A stretch of 64,000 nt of DNA from Desulfoscipio geothermicus (GTDB lineage: Bacteria > Bacillota > Desulfotomaculia > Desulfotomaculales > Desulfallaceae): assembly GCA_016841645.1 (NCBI GenBank), contig JAENYS010000001.1:331884-395883 (forward strand). The letters are read 5' to 3'. A model generated the notes under the pieces. The model was not told the DNA's origin. It did no database searches and was given only the letters and a program-made list of their open reading frames with translations. Each line of letters opens with the position of its first letter. Position 1 is the stretch's first letter. Position numbers and translations under genes: made by a program. This document shows, in pieces, positions 1 to 9,330 of this stretch.

Positions 1-290
1 ACCCCTACCAGCACTAACAAAATCCCCAAAACCCCTTGCCTATTAATCTTTTCTTTGAACAAAAAGAATCCTACTAATGCTGTCAGGACAGTGCCTAAAC
101 CGCTCCACACTGCATAAGCAAATCCTAGGTGAAGCTCTAATAAGGCCAATGAAAATAAATAAAAACATAAGCCATACCCTACTATTACACCTAAAACAGG
201 TAGCTTTTTTGTATAACTATCGGAGAGTTTGAGCATTGTTGAACCAAATACCTCTGATATTATAGAAAAAGCTAGTAATATATAAGCCAT
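1..290 (-). CDS. Small multidrug resistance (SMR) family transporter, 3' end outside window
   Basis: Proton-coupled exporter of cationic compounds in the EmrE/SugE superfamily, acting as a dimer in the inner membrane. About 96 residues are visible and the stop lies beyond the left edge. The protein opens with a hydrophobic helix carrying the family's essential membrane glutamate (Glu13, in IISEVFGS). Later it shows the conserved loop-helix motif YAVWSGLGTV. Four hydrophobic segments are expected and at least three are visible. The start is the ATG at 288-290, preceded by an AAGGAG site. It is transcribed leftwards, away from the acyl-CoA ligase terminator. Substrate (drug versus guanidinium) cannot be assigned from the sequence alone. 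Confidence 0.88.
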   Translation of the reverse strand, partial: MAYILLAFSIISEVFGSTMLKLSDSYTKKLPVLGVIVGYGLCFYLFSLALLELHLGFAYAVWSGLGTVLTALVGFFLFKEKINRQGVLGILLVLVG

Positions 291-504
291 TATTATTGCT
301 CCTTGTCTAATAAGTTTAGCTAAAAAACACCATATATGGCCACTCCAGCATTACTAGGAGTATTTTAGCCTATATTTTAGCATATATTATTACATTTCAC
401 CGTTTTCGTTCAGCCTCGGTTTACTCTGCCATAAAGCGTGCCCCGGCCTGTTTTTGAAAGACAGGTGCTACTGATATGCGTTAATATGGGTTTTGTGTAA
501 AAAT

Positions 505-529
505 AGACCCCCTAATAGCCAGGGGGTCT
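505..529 (-). terminator. Rho-independent terminator of the acyl-CoA ligase gene
   Basis: An 8-bp perfect stem (AGACCCCC/GGGGGTCT, 9-nt loop) lies 34 bp beyond the ligase stop. Read on the minus strand it is followed by ATTTTTA. Confidence 0.75.
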
Positions 530-562
530 ACAGGTTTGCTATGTTTCAGCCAGAATTCCGGC

Positions 563-2050
563 CTAACTATAATCGCTGCATTTAAGCATTCTTTTTAATA
601 TTTTACCGGTGCTATTTTTGGGAAGCTCAGAAACAAATTGAATTTTACGAGGTACCTTATAACCTGCAATATGTTCTTTTAAATACTTAGATATTTCCTT
701 TGCAGTACATTTTTCTCCGTCTTTAAGAACAATGAATGCCTTTACATGCTCACCTCTCAATTTGTCGCCAATTCCTACAACCGCGGCCTCTCTCACCTTA
801 GGATACTGATAAATAACTTCCTCCACTTCCCTTGGATATACATTCAAGCCTCCAGTTATGACCATATCTTTTTTCCTGTCTACAATAAAAACATATCCGT
901 CTTCGTCTTTCTTCGCCAGGTCTCCGGTATGCAGCCACCCGTTCTTCAATGTCTCTTTTGTTTCTTCCTCCTGATTGAAGTATCCCAGCATTACATTTTC
1001 GCCCTGTACTACAAGTTCACCGATATCACCGGCAGCTAGTTCCATACCGTTTTCATCAACAATCTTGCAGGCAACAAAAGGAATAGGCAGACCGATAGAG
1101 CCTTCTTTCTTTATTCCATCCAAAGGATTAAAGCATACCACAGGGGCTGCTTCCGTCAAACCGTATCCTTCAACAACAGGAAGCTTCAGAATATCCTTAG
1201 CCTGTCTCAGTACTTCAACAGGCAGTGCCGCTCCCCCGGAAACCGCTAAGCGAAGCTTGGGGAAAGTAATATTATTCTTGCACGCCTCCAACAATAATAC
1301 ATACATAGATGGAACTCCCATAAAAACCGTAACGTCATCATTCAACAAAGATTCGATGACTTCTTTAGGATGAAATTTTTCAATTATCGTCACTGTTGCA
1401 CCGCTCAATAACGGGCTCAGAACACAGGTTGTAAATCCAAAAACATGGAACATTGGAAGCACGCACATACAGTTATCATTTGCTGTTATGTGAAATGCAA
1501 GCCGGCACTGTTCGGCATTTGTAACAAGGTTTTTATTAGTAAGCATTGCAGCCTTTGGTTTTCCTGTGGTACCGGAGGTATATAAAAATGTGGATACAGC
1601 ATTCTCATCCGAAAATTCTTCAAATGCTTCAAGCGAGGTTTCAGAAACAGCCCTCTGGAACTCCTCATCCAAAACAATAACCTTGATGCCCAAAAGCTCT
1701 TGGATAGATTCTATAGTATGCTTCAATTTTTGAATAACTGCAGGTTGTATAATCATAAAATTAGCTTCAGAATCCTTAACATGATATACAATTTCTTCCA
1801 CAGTAAGTTGTAGATTAATTGGAACTATAATTCCTGCATTTTTTACCACACCCAAATAAGAATATATAAATTCAGGTAAATTCGGGCAACTCAATAGTAC
1901 TCGTTCTCCGGCTTTCACTCCCAGCTTCAATAATTGACTTGAATATTGATTAACCGTTTTATCCAGCTGTTCATAAGTAATACCATTTCCCTTGAATTTT
2001 ATCGCGATAGAATTGGCATTATATGCTTTTTTATAAATATTTCCTACCAT
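563..2050 (-). CDS. AMP-dependent acyl-CoA synthetase (fatty acid-CoA ligase family)
   Basis: ANL-superfamily adenylating enzyme that activates a carboxylic acid with ATP and then forms the CoA thioester. The 495-residue length is typical of medium/long-chain acyl-CoA ligases. The phosphate-binding loop is YTSGTTGKPKA. The A5-type motif is GYGLTEAAP. The hinge region reads WLHTGDLAKKDEDGY with the downstream DRKKDMVITGG, and the catalytic C-terminal lysine is in PKNSTGKIL. I use the ATG at 2050 (MVGNIYKK), behind a GGGGG stretch, because the 21 residues further upstream do not look like family sequence. It is a single gene with its own terminator. The acyl substrate is unknown. Confidence 0.9.
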   Translation of the reverse strand: MVGNIYKKAYNANSIAIKFKGNGITYEQLDKTVNQYSSQLLKLGVKAGERVLLSCPNLPEFIYSYLGVVKNAGIIVPINLQLTVEEIVYHVKDSEANFMIIQPAVIQKLKHTIESIQELLGIKVIVLDEEFQRAVSETSLEAFEEFSDENAVSTFLYTSGTTGKPKAAMLTNKNLVTNAEQCRLAFHITANDNCMCVLPMFHVFGFTTCVLSPLLSGATVTIIEKFHPKEVIESLLNDDVTVFMGVPSMYVLLLEACKNNITFPKLRLAVSGGAALPVEVLRQAKDILKLPVVEGYGLTEAAPVVCFNPLDGIKKEGSIGLPIPFVACKIVDENGMELAAGDIGELVVQGENVMLGYFNQEEETKETLKNGWLHTGDLAKKDEDGYVFIVDRKKDMVITGGLNVYPREVEEVIYQYPKVREAAVVGIGDKLRGEHVKAFIVLKDGEKCTAKEISKYLKEHIAGYKVPRKIQFVSELPKNSTGKILKRMLKCSDYS

Positions 2051-2229
2051 AATACCCCCACAATGTACTAAAATATGCATATACCGGATTGGCACATCAA
2101 ATATAACAAACAAATTATACTATACATGACTTCGTAAAAAAATAACAGTTTAAATATCTCCGCCACTTTGCAGGCTCTTCCACTTCTCCACGGGTACCGA
2201 AGAAATTATTTTTTTCCTGTTATTATTTC

Positions 2230-2258
2230 CTGACGACCAGTGATAATTATATTATAAT
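2230..2258 (+). promoter_or_regulatory. Probable SigA promoter of serC
   Basis: CTGACG (2230-2235), 17 bp, then TATAAT (2253-2258). The predicted leader to the serC start is about 120 nt and contains a GCATAT/ATATGC hairpin at about 2297-2315. No T-box or other known riboswitch signature was seen. Nothing else was found in 2051-2388. Confidence 0.6.
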
Positions 2259-2388
2259 AGGGTTGTCCGGGATTTAAACAGGAACACAAATGAGAAGCAT
2301 ATTTATCTATATGCTCGAACTCTCAGTTGTATGGTTGGTATTAAAAACACAGCAGTTAAAATAATAAAATAAAAAGGAGAATTAAAGA

Positions 2389-3465
2389 ATGAGTAGAGTG
2401 TACAATTTTTCAGCCGGTCCCTCGATGCTACCCGAACCTGTATTAAAAAAAGCGGCGGAGGAAATGCTTGATTACAAAGGCAGCGGCATGTCCGTTATGG
2501 AAATGAGCCACCGCTCCAACGTTTATATGGAGATTCATGAGAGAGCCGAAGCTACATTGCGGAAACTAATGAATATCCCGGAAAACTATAGTGTTTTATT
2601 TCTTCAGGGCGGCGCATCACAGCAGTTTGCCATGATTCCGATGAACTTGATGGATAAAAACCGGAAAGTGGATTTTATCCATACCGGAGCGTGGACAAAA
2701 AAAGCCATAGCTGAAGCCAAAGTGATAGGAACCGTTAATGTGGTGGCCTCTTCAGAAGATAAAAATTTCTCGTATATACCGGAAGACTATCAATTCTCCC
2801 AAGATGCAGATTATGTTCATATCTGCACCAATAATACCATAGAAGGGACCCTATTCCCGCAGATACCGGATACAGGAAGTATCCCTTTGGTCGCCGATAT
2901 GTCAAGCAATATTATGTCTGAGGAAATTGATGTGACCAAATTTGGGCTAATTTTTGCAGGCGCTCAGAAGAACCTGGGTCCCGCCGGCGTAACGGTGGTC
3001 ATTATACGCAATGATTTGATTGGCAAGCATTCAGAGCAGTTACCGGCAATTTTCCGCTATGCTACCCATGACAAAGAAAAATCGCTATACAATACGCCCC
3101 CGTGCTACAATATCTATGTTGCCGGCTTGGTGTTTGAATGGATCGATCAATTAGGCGGTGTAAAAGCGATTGAAGCGACTAACCGGGAAAAAGCCAAATT
3201 GTTATATGATTTCATTGATGAGTCCAAACTTTTTTCTTCACCTGTGGACAAACGATATCGTTCACTGATGAACATCCCCTTTCTCGCCACAAGCGATGAT
3301 TTAAATAAGAAGTTTATTGCCGAGGCAGAAAAGGAAGGTTTGTTTACGCTGGCCGGGCACCGATCGGTAGGCGGCATGAGAGCTAGTATTTATAATGCCA
3401 TGCCGGTTGAGGGCGTTAAGAAATTGGTTGATTTTATGAAGAAATTCGAAATGGATAATAAGTAA
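2389..3465 (+). CDS. serC: Phosphoserine aminotransferase
   Basis: PLP enzyme converting 3-phosphohydroxypyruvate plus glutamate to phosphoserine in serine synthesis; it also serves pyridoxal biosynthesis in some bacteria. The 358 residues match the usual length of about 360. The N-terminus VYNFSAGPSMLP is diagnostic. The PLP lysine is Lys194 in FAGAQKNLGPAG. The C-terminal HRSVGGMRASIYNAM motif is present. An AAGGAG site lies about 11 nt before the ATG. The gene stands alone, without serA beside it. Confidence 0.97.
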   Translation: MSRVYNFSAGPSMLPEPVLKKAAEEMLDYKGSGMSVMEMSHRSNVYMEIHERAEATLRKLMNIPENYSVLFLQGGASQQFAMIPMNLMDKNRKVDFIHTGAWTKKAIAEAKVIGTVNVVASSEDKNFSYIPEDYQFSQDADYVHICTNNTIEGTLFPQIPDTGSIPLVADMSSNIMSEEIDVTKFGLIFAGAQKNLGPAGVTVVIIRNDLIGKHSEQLPAIFRYATHDKEKSLYNTPPCYNIYVAGLVFEWIDQLGGVKAIEATNREKAKLLYDFIDESKLFSSPVDKRYRSLMNIPFLATSDDLNKKFIAEAEKEGLFTLAGHRSVGGMRASIYNAMPVEGVKKLVDFMKKFEMDNK

Positions 3466-3487
3466 AAAAGATATTACCCAACGGTTA

Positions 3488-3519
3488 AGGGAAACGCTCC
3501 CGTTACGGAACGTTTCCCT
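3488..3519. terminator. Inverted repeat downstream of serC, possible terminator
   Basis: A 9-bp perfect stem (AGGGAAACG/CGTTTCCCT) lies 22 bp after the serC stop. There is no clear T-run after it, so termination is only likely. Confidence 0.4.
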
Positions 3520-3658
3520 GTCACCTTCAACAGTCACCAAGAGAGAAAAACATCCCATCATAACTCGTTTTTGAAAGAAAACTGGCTTGAGCTAACAGCC
3601 TATTTTAATACCCATATCCAACGGATGATTCTTTGAAAAGTAGGCCATGCCAATACTA

Positions 3659-5506
3659 TCAAGATTTATAAAATCTTCTGCGCTTAAAATATATGGCTAT
3701 GGTAATTCCTGCAGTAATAAGCACACCTGATACTACCAGTAGTTTGATTAACTCAGTTTTGTTAATGAGTGGTTGTTGTGGGTCCATACCCATGGGCCGG
3801 TTTCCCCTGTTACCTTCCCTTTGCGGCATACCACCAGGTCCCATGCCATTCCGGTCATTGGCCATCATCTCCATCATTTGATCCGGAATGCCCAATTCCC
3901 TAGCTTTGGCCCGAAATTCATCAGTTAAACCGCCCGCCTGGCTAATTTCTTGCCTCAGTTCTTCTATGGCCTCCATGTCCACGTTCTGCGGCATCATCAC
4001 CATCCCCTCGGGCTGCCGCTCTCCAACTTGCCCATCCCGGGGAGCAGCTTTGCCACCGGGCCGCTGAGCGCCGCCTGCACCGCCGAAACCGGGCATCCCT
4101 CTGCCCATACCCATGCCGTTGCCGTTGTTGGTGGAGGGCAACTCACCGCTGAGCTGTTTCTGGATTGTATCGGACATGGTGGCGGCAAGCTCGAGAATAC
4201 CCGGGGCATTGTCGCCAAAACCTCGCATTCCGCCTATCGGGAAGCCCTGGCGGCCGGGTTCATTTTCTTGCTCCTGCCGGTCCGGTATTACTCCGGCCCG
4301 GTTTTCAGCCTCCCCGGTACCACCGGCAGACGTGCCGGAGATACTTTGCTCAAACTGTTCATATGTGTAAAAGGCTGTGGGGTCGGTTTTAACGTATTCG
4401 GCAATCAGTTCGAATAGTCGGGCGGTTTCTTTTTCCAGGTAACCACCGCTCAAATGCTGTGTGGCCACTTGTTCAAGATAACTGTGATAGGTTTGCCGGA
4501 ACTTTTCGTCGGCCAGGAGCCTGGCGACCAGAGGTCTTTCGGCAAGCGCCCCCTGGATGGGTTCGTCAATATACAACCTGGAAGCATCACCGCCGAAACC
4601 AAACCCGCCAAAGGACATGTTCAAATCCCACGGTAGTATTGTAAAAACGCCGTTTTGTTCATAAAGATAGTAATTGTGACCGAAGTTGCCCTGGTAGCTG
4701 TCGAAGTTGGCCAGGGCTGTGTTGACGGCAATGTATCTCAGTGCCGCGTCGACATCGAAGTATTTTTCAATGTCGACGCCGTTATTCAACACCTCAAGCA
4801 TCTTGGTCAGCTTGGACCAATCGGCATTCTTCATGGTGCTCTTTACTTCCAGGTCTTGATAGTCTGCAGGGTTGTCGCCTTTATATTTAAGGGTATTACC
4901 CACGGATTTATATAGGTCCCCGGTGATGTCGCTGAAATTCCTTTCCAGGTAAGGCTCCAGAACACTCTCCACCGCAAGGTAAAGTCCGAAATACTCGCCG
5001 TTTACAGATACTGCAGCATAGGCGAAAGCCGGTACTGCCACTCCCATCTCCTCAAAAATCTGGTAGGAAAGATATTCCCGCATATAAGATGGATCGGCGA
5101 AGCAGTTGTTCAGGTTAAGTTGGGTCAACCCCACCATGGTCTGGTTTTGCACTATATCGTTGAAGTTCAGTTTGAAACTGCACCGGTCGCTGTCACTGCG
5201 GGCAACCGACATGAGGCTGGAATTGCCCTTAGGTCTTATGCGAACCGACGGATAGGTGTCGCCGTTGATGGTAACCGTGGCGGTGGCGAACTCCTCAGCT
5301 ATAGGGTCGGCCATCATTTCATTCCAACTGTCTTCATTGATTTCTATGTTCACTTCCATGACTTGATCTCTTTGAAAATACTTATCAACATACTCGTCCC
5401 CGTATACTGTTACAGTCCCGGTGCCATGCACCGTATAGGCCCAAACGAATAGGCTTGCAAAAAGTACCAACATAAGGACCAGTAATATAAGCCTGGTATT
5501 GGTCAT
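3659..5506 (-). CDS. CotH-family protein (spore coat H / atypical kinase) with C-terminal membrane anchor
   Basis: A 615-residue secreted, membrane-tethered CotH-domain protein. An N-terminal hydrophobic segment (about 5-25) is followed by the CotH domain (about 45-360). This domain has RIRPKGNSS near 91 and the Mg-binding PWDLN motif at 292-296. A long low-complexity Gly/Met/Pro/Arg-rich stretch follows. A final transmembrane helix (about 585-607) ends in a basic tail, FKRRRFYKS. CotH of Bacillus is a protein kinase for coat proteins. This longer, membrane-anchored form belongs to the CotH/VTC/DUF4956 association common in Firmicutes. It is last in an operon, 14 bp after the DUF4956 gene. 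Catalytic activity here is inferred. Confidence 0.85.
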   Translation of the reverse strand: MTNTRLILLVLMLVLFASLFVWAYTVHGTGTVTVYGDEYVDKYFQRDQVMEVNIEINEDSWNEMMADPIAEEFATATVTINGDTYPSVRIRPKGNSSLMSVARSDSDRCSFKLNFNDIVQNQTMVGLTQLNLNNCFADPSYMREYLSYQIFEEMGVAVPAFAYAAVSVNGEYFGLYLAVESVLEPYLERNFSDITGDLYKSVGNTLKYKGDNPADYQDLEVKSTMKNADWSKLTKMLEVLNNGVDIEKYFDVDAALRYIAVNTALANFDSYQGNFGHNYYLYEQNGVFTILPWDLNMSFGGFGFGGDASRLYIDEPIQGALAERPLVARLLADEKFRQTYHSYLEQVATQHLSGGYLEKETARLFELIAEYVKTDPTAFYTYEQFEQSISGTSAGGTGEAENRAGVIPDRQEQENEPGRQGFPIGGMRGFGDNAPGILELAATMSDTIQKQLSGELPSTNNGNGMGMGRGMPGFGGAGGAQRPGGKAAPRDGQVGERQPEGMVMMPQNVDMEAIEELRQEISQAGGLTDEFRAKARELGIPDQMMEMMANDRNGMGPGGMPQREGNRGNRPMGMDPQQPLINKTELIKLLVVSGVLITAGITIAIYFKRRRFYKS

Positions 5507-5520
5507 AATAATCCGTCCTT

Positions 5521-6213
5521 TTAGGATGCGTATTCCCCGTTAAAGCTTACCAGAGCGGAGTTAGTAATGCCCGGTATGGCCGACAGCTCGTTTATAAACC
5601 TGGTCTCCCCGTTTTTCAATCGTATTTCATATACTAACTCAATGCCTTTTTCTGCGGTAACGGTTTTGGATTTGACGCGGTATTTGGAGAAGGCCTTTTT
5701 CATAAGGCCCACTGCACTGCTTTCGGCATTTTCATCTGTGCAGTTGATGATCACAATGTAGGGTGTCTCAACAACATTCCGGCTGACAAAAGCGATAAGT
5801 ATGATGCCAATAATTACCGAACCCAGCACGGCCAGGGGGATTAAACCGGCGCCAATGACTATGCCCGCAACTATGGACCAGAACAGAAAGACTAAATCCA
5901 TGGGGTCCTTTATGGGGGTCCGGAAGCGGACGATGGACAGCGCACCCACCATGCCGAGAGCGATTATCACATTGGAGGTGATGGCCAGAATAACCAGGGT
6001 AGTCAACATGGTCAGCAACACAAGCGAGATATTGAAAGCCCGTGAATACATTACCCCGCCAAATGTCTTTTTGTAAACCAGGTAGATGAACATACTCACC
6101 AGGAAAGCGGCTGTTATGGCCAGGGCCGCATCGGTGAAAGAAAAACCTGATACCTTATCTAAAAAATTGGAATTAAAAATGTCGTTAAAGTTAAATTCCA
6201 TCTTAAACCACAT
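5521..6213 (-). CDS. DUF4956 membrane protein
   Basis: A 230-residue DUF4956 protein with four predicted transmembrane segments (about 28-47, 60-85, 87-92 onward, and 105-145). The family-typical loop IVRFRTPIKDPMDLV follows, then a soluble ferredoxin-like C-terminal half. The molecular function is unknown. The family almost always sits beside VTC-domain and CotH-domain genes, as here, which suggests a shared membrane complex. Two starts are possible: the ATG at 6213, directly abutting GAGAGG, and the ATG at 6201 (MEFNFNDIF). The latter resembles homologue N-termini better. It lies 12 bp after the VTC gene. Confidence 0.85.
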   Translation of the reverse strand: MWFKMEFNFNDIFNSNFLDKVSGFSFTDAALAITAAFLVSMFIYLVYKKTFGGVMYSRAFNISLVLLTMLTTLVILAITSNVIIALGMVGALSIVRFRTPIKDPMDLVFLFWSIVAGIVIGAGLIPLAVLGSVIIGIILIAFVSRNVVETPYIVIINCTDENAESSAVGLMKKAFSKYRVKSKTVTAEKGIELVYEIRLKNGETRFINELSAIPGITNSALVSFNGEYAS

Positions 6214-6225
6214 CCTCTCTCTTGC

Positions 6226-6939
6226 TTACATAATGCCGCGGATGTCCGTGTTATACAGGCGACAGGCCGCGTACTTGGAAAATGCCGTGGAGGTGCATTT
6301 ATTTAATTGCACAATATCCTGGATAAACTCGGGCAAAAAGCCGTCATACTTTACTTCCAGAATGCAAATGCCGGAATCCAGGGCGGTGGCGTTGGGTAGG
6401 CAGACATCAAATAGGTCGGTGGAACTTATGGCCGTCCTGACATCGCTATCCATGGTCACCCGCACATTGCCGGCGGGGTAATGGTAGGCCTCCCGCATGT
6501 AATCCACTATCGCTTTGGGCAGCAGTCTTTCCGTCTTCAATCGCAGATAAAACTCCAGCAGCAGCGATTGGCCCGACTCTTTAAGGAAAGTGATATTGCC
6601 ATTGAGAATATCCAGCACTTCGCCTTTTTTTATACCGGCGGAAAGTTTGGCGGTTTTACTGAAATGCTTAACCTTTTTTTCAAGCCGGATGAAATCGTGG
6701 TTATGATTATAAAACCGGATGCGGAATTTTTCTTTGACCGGCAGTCCTTCCATCTTTTCAGTGAGGGCCTTGTCTTCCGGAGTATCGAAATACAAACTGC
6801 GGATATGGTATCTGCCTTCCGGCCCGGCGTTTTTATCGGCACGAAGCACGCAGGACAGCCTGCTCCTGATCACCAGTGCATCAGCCATGGTAACTACATG
6901 TTTTAATTCATGGCGGTATTTTAAACCCTTTATTGTCAT
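6226..6939 (-). CDS. VTC domain-containing protein (polyphosphate polymerase-like)
   Basis: A 237-residue protein made up of one VTC tunnel domain, the catalytic module of the yeast Vtc4 polyphosphate polymerase. Visible elements include YRHELKHVV, the YHIRSLYFDTP strand, the basic FRIRFYNH, LEKKVKH and FSKTAKL strands that line the phosphate tunnel, and a late acidic ILEVKYDGFLPEFI strand. Whether the bacterial form makes polyphosphate is not settled. The ATG follows a GGGG site. It is first in the VTC-DUF4956-cotH operon and lies just downstream of a two-component system that probably controls it (inference). Confidence 0.87.
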   Translation of the reverse strand: MTIKGLKYRHELKHVVTMADALVIRSRLSCVLRADKNAGPEGRYHIRSLYFDTPEDKALTEKMEGLPVKEKFRIRFYNHNHDFIRLEKKVKHFSKTAKLSAGIKKGEVLDILNGNITFLKESGQSLLLEFYLRLKTERLLPKAIVDYMREAYHYPAGNVRVTMDSDVRTAISSTDLFDVCLPNATALDSGICILEVKYDGFLPEFIQDIVQLNKCTSTAFSKYAACRLYNTDIRGIM

Positions 6940-7042
6940 TACCCCGCTTTCTGTTGGCTTTTTCTTCTTAATTCTAGCCCGGATGGCGGCTATAAATCAC
7001 CGTAAGCAGGTGGTAAAAATGACGCAAAACTGCCGCAAAAAA

Positions 7043-7076
7043 AGGGAACGGGCAGTTAAAAAACTGCTTGTTCCCT
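7043..7076 (-). terminator. Terminator of the response regulator/kinase operon
   Basis: Stem AGGGAAC plus GCAGTT with their complements, loop of A's. On the minus strand it is followed by TTTTTTTGCGG. It separates the two-component operon from the VTC operon. Confidence 0.8.
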
Positions 7077-7101
7077 ATGGCGTAACTTGGAGATATTCTA
7101 T

Positions 7102-8535
7102 TTATTCCGTTGCCCTAAAAGTGATTGTGAAAACAGTTCCCCCTTCGGTATTCCGAACATCAATTTTGCCTTTATGCTGCTGAATAACAGACTTGACTAT
7201 GGAAAGCCCTATGCCGTACTTACCCCCGCTACCTTTGTAAAAACGGTCAAAGATAAGCGGCAGGTCATCTTTCCCTATGCCTTCACCATCATCGGCCACC
7301 ACAACGGTTATCCTGCCGGCTGCCTGGTGGCAGGTTAGTGTAATCTTAGTTTTGGCGTACCTAATGGCGTTCGATATAAGGTTGAAAAAGGCACGGGACA
7401 CATGCTTCTCGTCACAGAGCATATTTACCGGCTGCTTATCAAACTCAAAAATAAACTTTATATTCCGTTCCGCAGCCAAACTTCGTAGTCGTTCTGCACA
7501 GTTGGAAAGCAGCTCGCGCAAATCAAATTCCTCAAGTTTTCCGCCTGTTGTGATGTTGTCGATACGCGAAAGATAAAGCAATTCCTCAACCAACTCGCTG
7601 AGCCGGTCGGTTTCGCTAATGATCACCCGGCTCGATTTTTCAGAGTCCAGAATTCTTTGTTCGATGCCCTCAGCATTGCACTTGATGGCTTGCAGCGGAG
7701 TTCTAAGCTCGTGCGATACGTTTTGGAAAAATTGTTTTTGCTCCTTGTCGTAAGCATCAAGCTGGGCCGCCGCCTTGTTCATGCTCCCGGCCAGCTCCGC
7801 CAGCTCTATGTCGTTATAGTTGAAGGTGTTCTTGGAAAAATCCCCTTTTCCGATGCGTACCGCGAACCGGGTAAGTTCCCGGACGGGCTTGGCAATTAAA
7901 CCGGACAGGATGATAGCGATCGATGCGGCCAGTATCCCGCCTATACCCATAACTACCAAAAGTACAATATTGATGCGGCTTGCAAAGGACTTGATGGCCG
8001 TCATGTCGATATAGTACACTAAATAAGCCACGCCGCTTGACGGGTTGGGCGGCAGCTTCACCGATACAAAATAATACTCACGCTCGGAGGCCTTAATTTG
8101 AGTAATTTCGTTGCTTTTCAGATCCACCTGTTCATGCTTCAGCTGAGTGGCCAAATCTTGTATTTGCTTGATATCACGAATCCATACCATGTCGGGATTG
8201 GGAAAAATGAGTTCATAATTATATGAGACTACCATTGCTTCGGCCTTGTCCATTGGGCCTCCTGGTAGCCTGCGTATATCGGGCATGGAATCAGGCCCCG
8301 GCACCGGCGGGGTTGGAGGTTGTTCACCCGGCGAGAATCTGGGCAAAACCGTCCCATCATACCTCACCAGTTGCCTGGCATCTTTAAGTTGTTCGTTTAC
8401 ACTGTTCTTGATGTATTCTCCAACCAAAAGATTAAAAACGGCTAAGACCATTAAAAAAATTGCTGCGATAAGTGACATCACCATAACGAGTATCCTGGTA
8501 CGGATGCTTATTTTACGCCCACTGATATTACTCAC
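7102..8535 (-). CDS. Sensor histidine kinase (two-component system)
   Basis: A 477-residue membrane kinase. It has a transmembrane helix (about 12-38), an extracytoplasmic sensor (about 40-185) with a proline-rich insertion (PGEQPPTPPVPG), and a second helix (about 188-212). HAMP, HisKA with phospho-acceptor His275 (NVSHELRTP) and HATPase follow, the last with SNAIRYAK, DDGEGIG and the YGIGLSIVK lid. The start is a GTG that overlaps the regulator's stop as GTGA, so the two are translationally coupled. The signal is unknown. Its position ahead of the VTC/DUF4956/CotH operon suggests an envelope or phosphate-related output. Confidence 0.93.
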   Translation of the reverse strand: MSNISGRKISIRTRILVMVMSLIAAIFLMVLAVFNLLVGEYIKNSVNEQLKDARQLVRYDGTVLPRFSPGEQPPTPPVPGPDSMPDIRRLPGGPMDKAEAMVVSYNYELIFPNPDMVWIRDIKQIQDLATQLKHEQVDLKSNEITQIKASEREYYFVSVKLPPNPSSGVAYLVYYIDMTAIKSFASRINIVLLVVMGIGGILAASIAIILSGLIAKPVRELTRFAVRIGKGDFSKNTFNYNDIELAELAGSMNKAAAQLDAYDKEQKQFFQNVSHELRTPLQAIKCNAEGIEQRILDSEKSSRVIISETDRLSELVEELLYLSRIDNITTGGKLEEFDLRELLSNCAERLRSLAAERNIKFIFEFDKQPVNMLCDEKHVSRAFFNLISNAIRYAKTKITLTCHQAAGRITVVVADDGEGIGKDDLPLIFDRFYKGSGGKYGIGLSIVKSVIQQHKGKIDVRNTEGGTVFTITFRATE

Positions 8536-9227
8536 CGGCTTTCACGCTCCTTGAGACGAAAGCCGAAGCCCCATACCGTCTCGATCAACGTCCTGCTTTC
8601 CGACAGCTTCTTTCGCAGCCTACGTACAGTATCATCGGCCGCCCGAGTCTCTACTTCGCTGCTATAGCCCCATATTTTAGTGAGCAGCTCGTCCCTTGAT
8701 ATGGCCCGGTCCTTGTTTTCGATCAGGTAGCTTAACAGGCTGAATTCGTTTGGTGTCAGTTCCAAAGGAGCGTCGCCAAGCATGGCGGTTTTATGATTCA
8801 AGTTGACTTGAATGTCAGCATAGACAAGAACACGCGGCGAAGAATCATCTTGACCTTTTTCAAATACTATTCTGCGAAAAATCGCCTTAACCCGCATGAC
8901 CAGAGACAAAGCAGAAAACGGCTTGGTAAAATAATCATCGCTGCCGAGGTTGATCCCGGTAGCGTAATCTATGTCACTGTCACGCGCCGTGAGCATGATT
9001 ATTGGCACGGTGCTTATCTTTCGCAATTCTGAACAGATGGTAAAACCGTTGGTTCCCGGCATCATAACGTCGAGGATTACAAGATCGCATGGTTTTTCCT
9101 TAAAAGCAGCCAGAAGCTGATCACCATTTTCAAAAACGGTGACACGGTAACCTTCACTTTCCAGAAAAGATTTAATTACATCACGTATGTTTTGTTCGTC
9201 GTCCGCAATATATATATTCTTACGCAT
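8532..9227 (-). CDS. OmpR/PhoB-family response regulator
   Basis: A 231-residue regulator with an N-terminal receiver domain (acid pocket Asp9-Asp10, phosphorylated Asp53 in ILDVMMPG, Lys102 in FTKPF). A C-terminal winged helix follows, with LTPNEFSLL and a DDTVRRLRKKL recognition region. The start chosen is the ATG at 9227, behind AGGAGGG with 9-nt spacing. The frame stays open 12 codons further up, but that stretch is not receiver-like. It is co-transcribed with the histidine kinase. Confidence 0.94.
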   Translation of the reverse strand: MRKNIYIADDEQNIRDVIKSFLESEGYRVTVFENGDQLLAAFKEKPCDLVILDVMMPGTNGFTICSELRKISTVPIIMLTARDSDIDYATGINLGSDDYFTKPFSALSLVMRVKAIFRRIVFEKGQDDSSPRVLVYADIQVNLNHKTAMLGDAPLELTPNEFSLLSYLIENKDRAISRDELLTKIWGYSSEVETRAADDTVRRLRKKLSESRTLIETVWGFGFRLKERESR

Positions 9228-9330
9228 GGCTGCATCCCTCCTACTTCTTTTCATTTTAAACAAAGTACTCGGGAATAGCCAATTATAATCTACGGACTAT
9301 TGGCATTATTTGCTCCTTATTACCAAATTT

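Noticed and set aside
2259..2388. Possible T-box or riboswitch in the serC leader
   Set aside because: Only a simple GCATAT/ATATGC hairpin; no T-box specifier or AGGGTGGNACCGCG sequence and no riboswitch core.
3950..4417. 155-codon plus-strand frame inside the CotH gene
   Set aside because: Lies opposite the GC-rich repetitive linker of the CotH protein; no ribosome site or homology.
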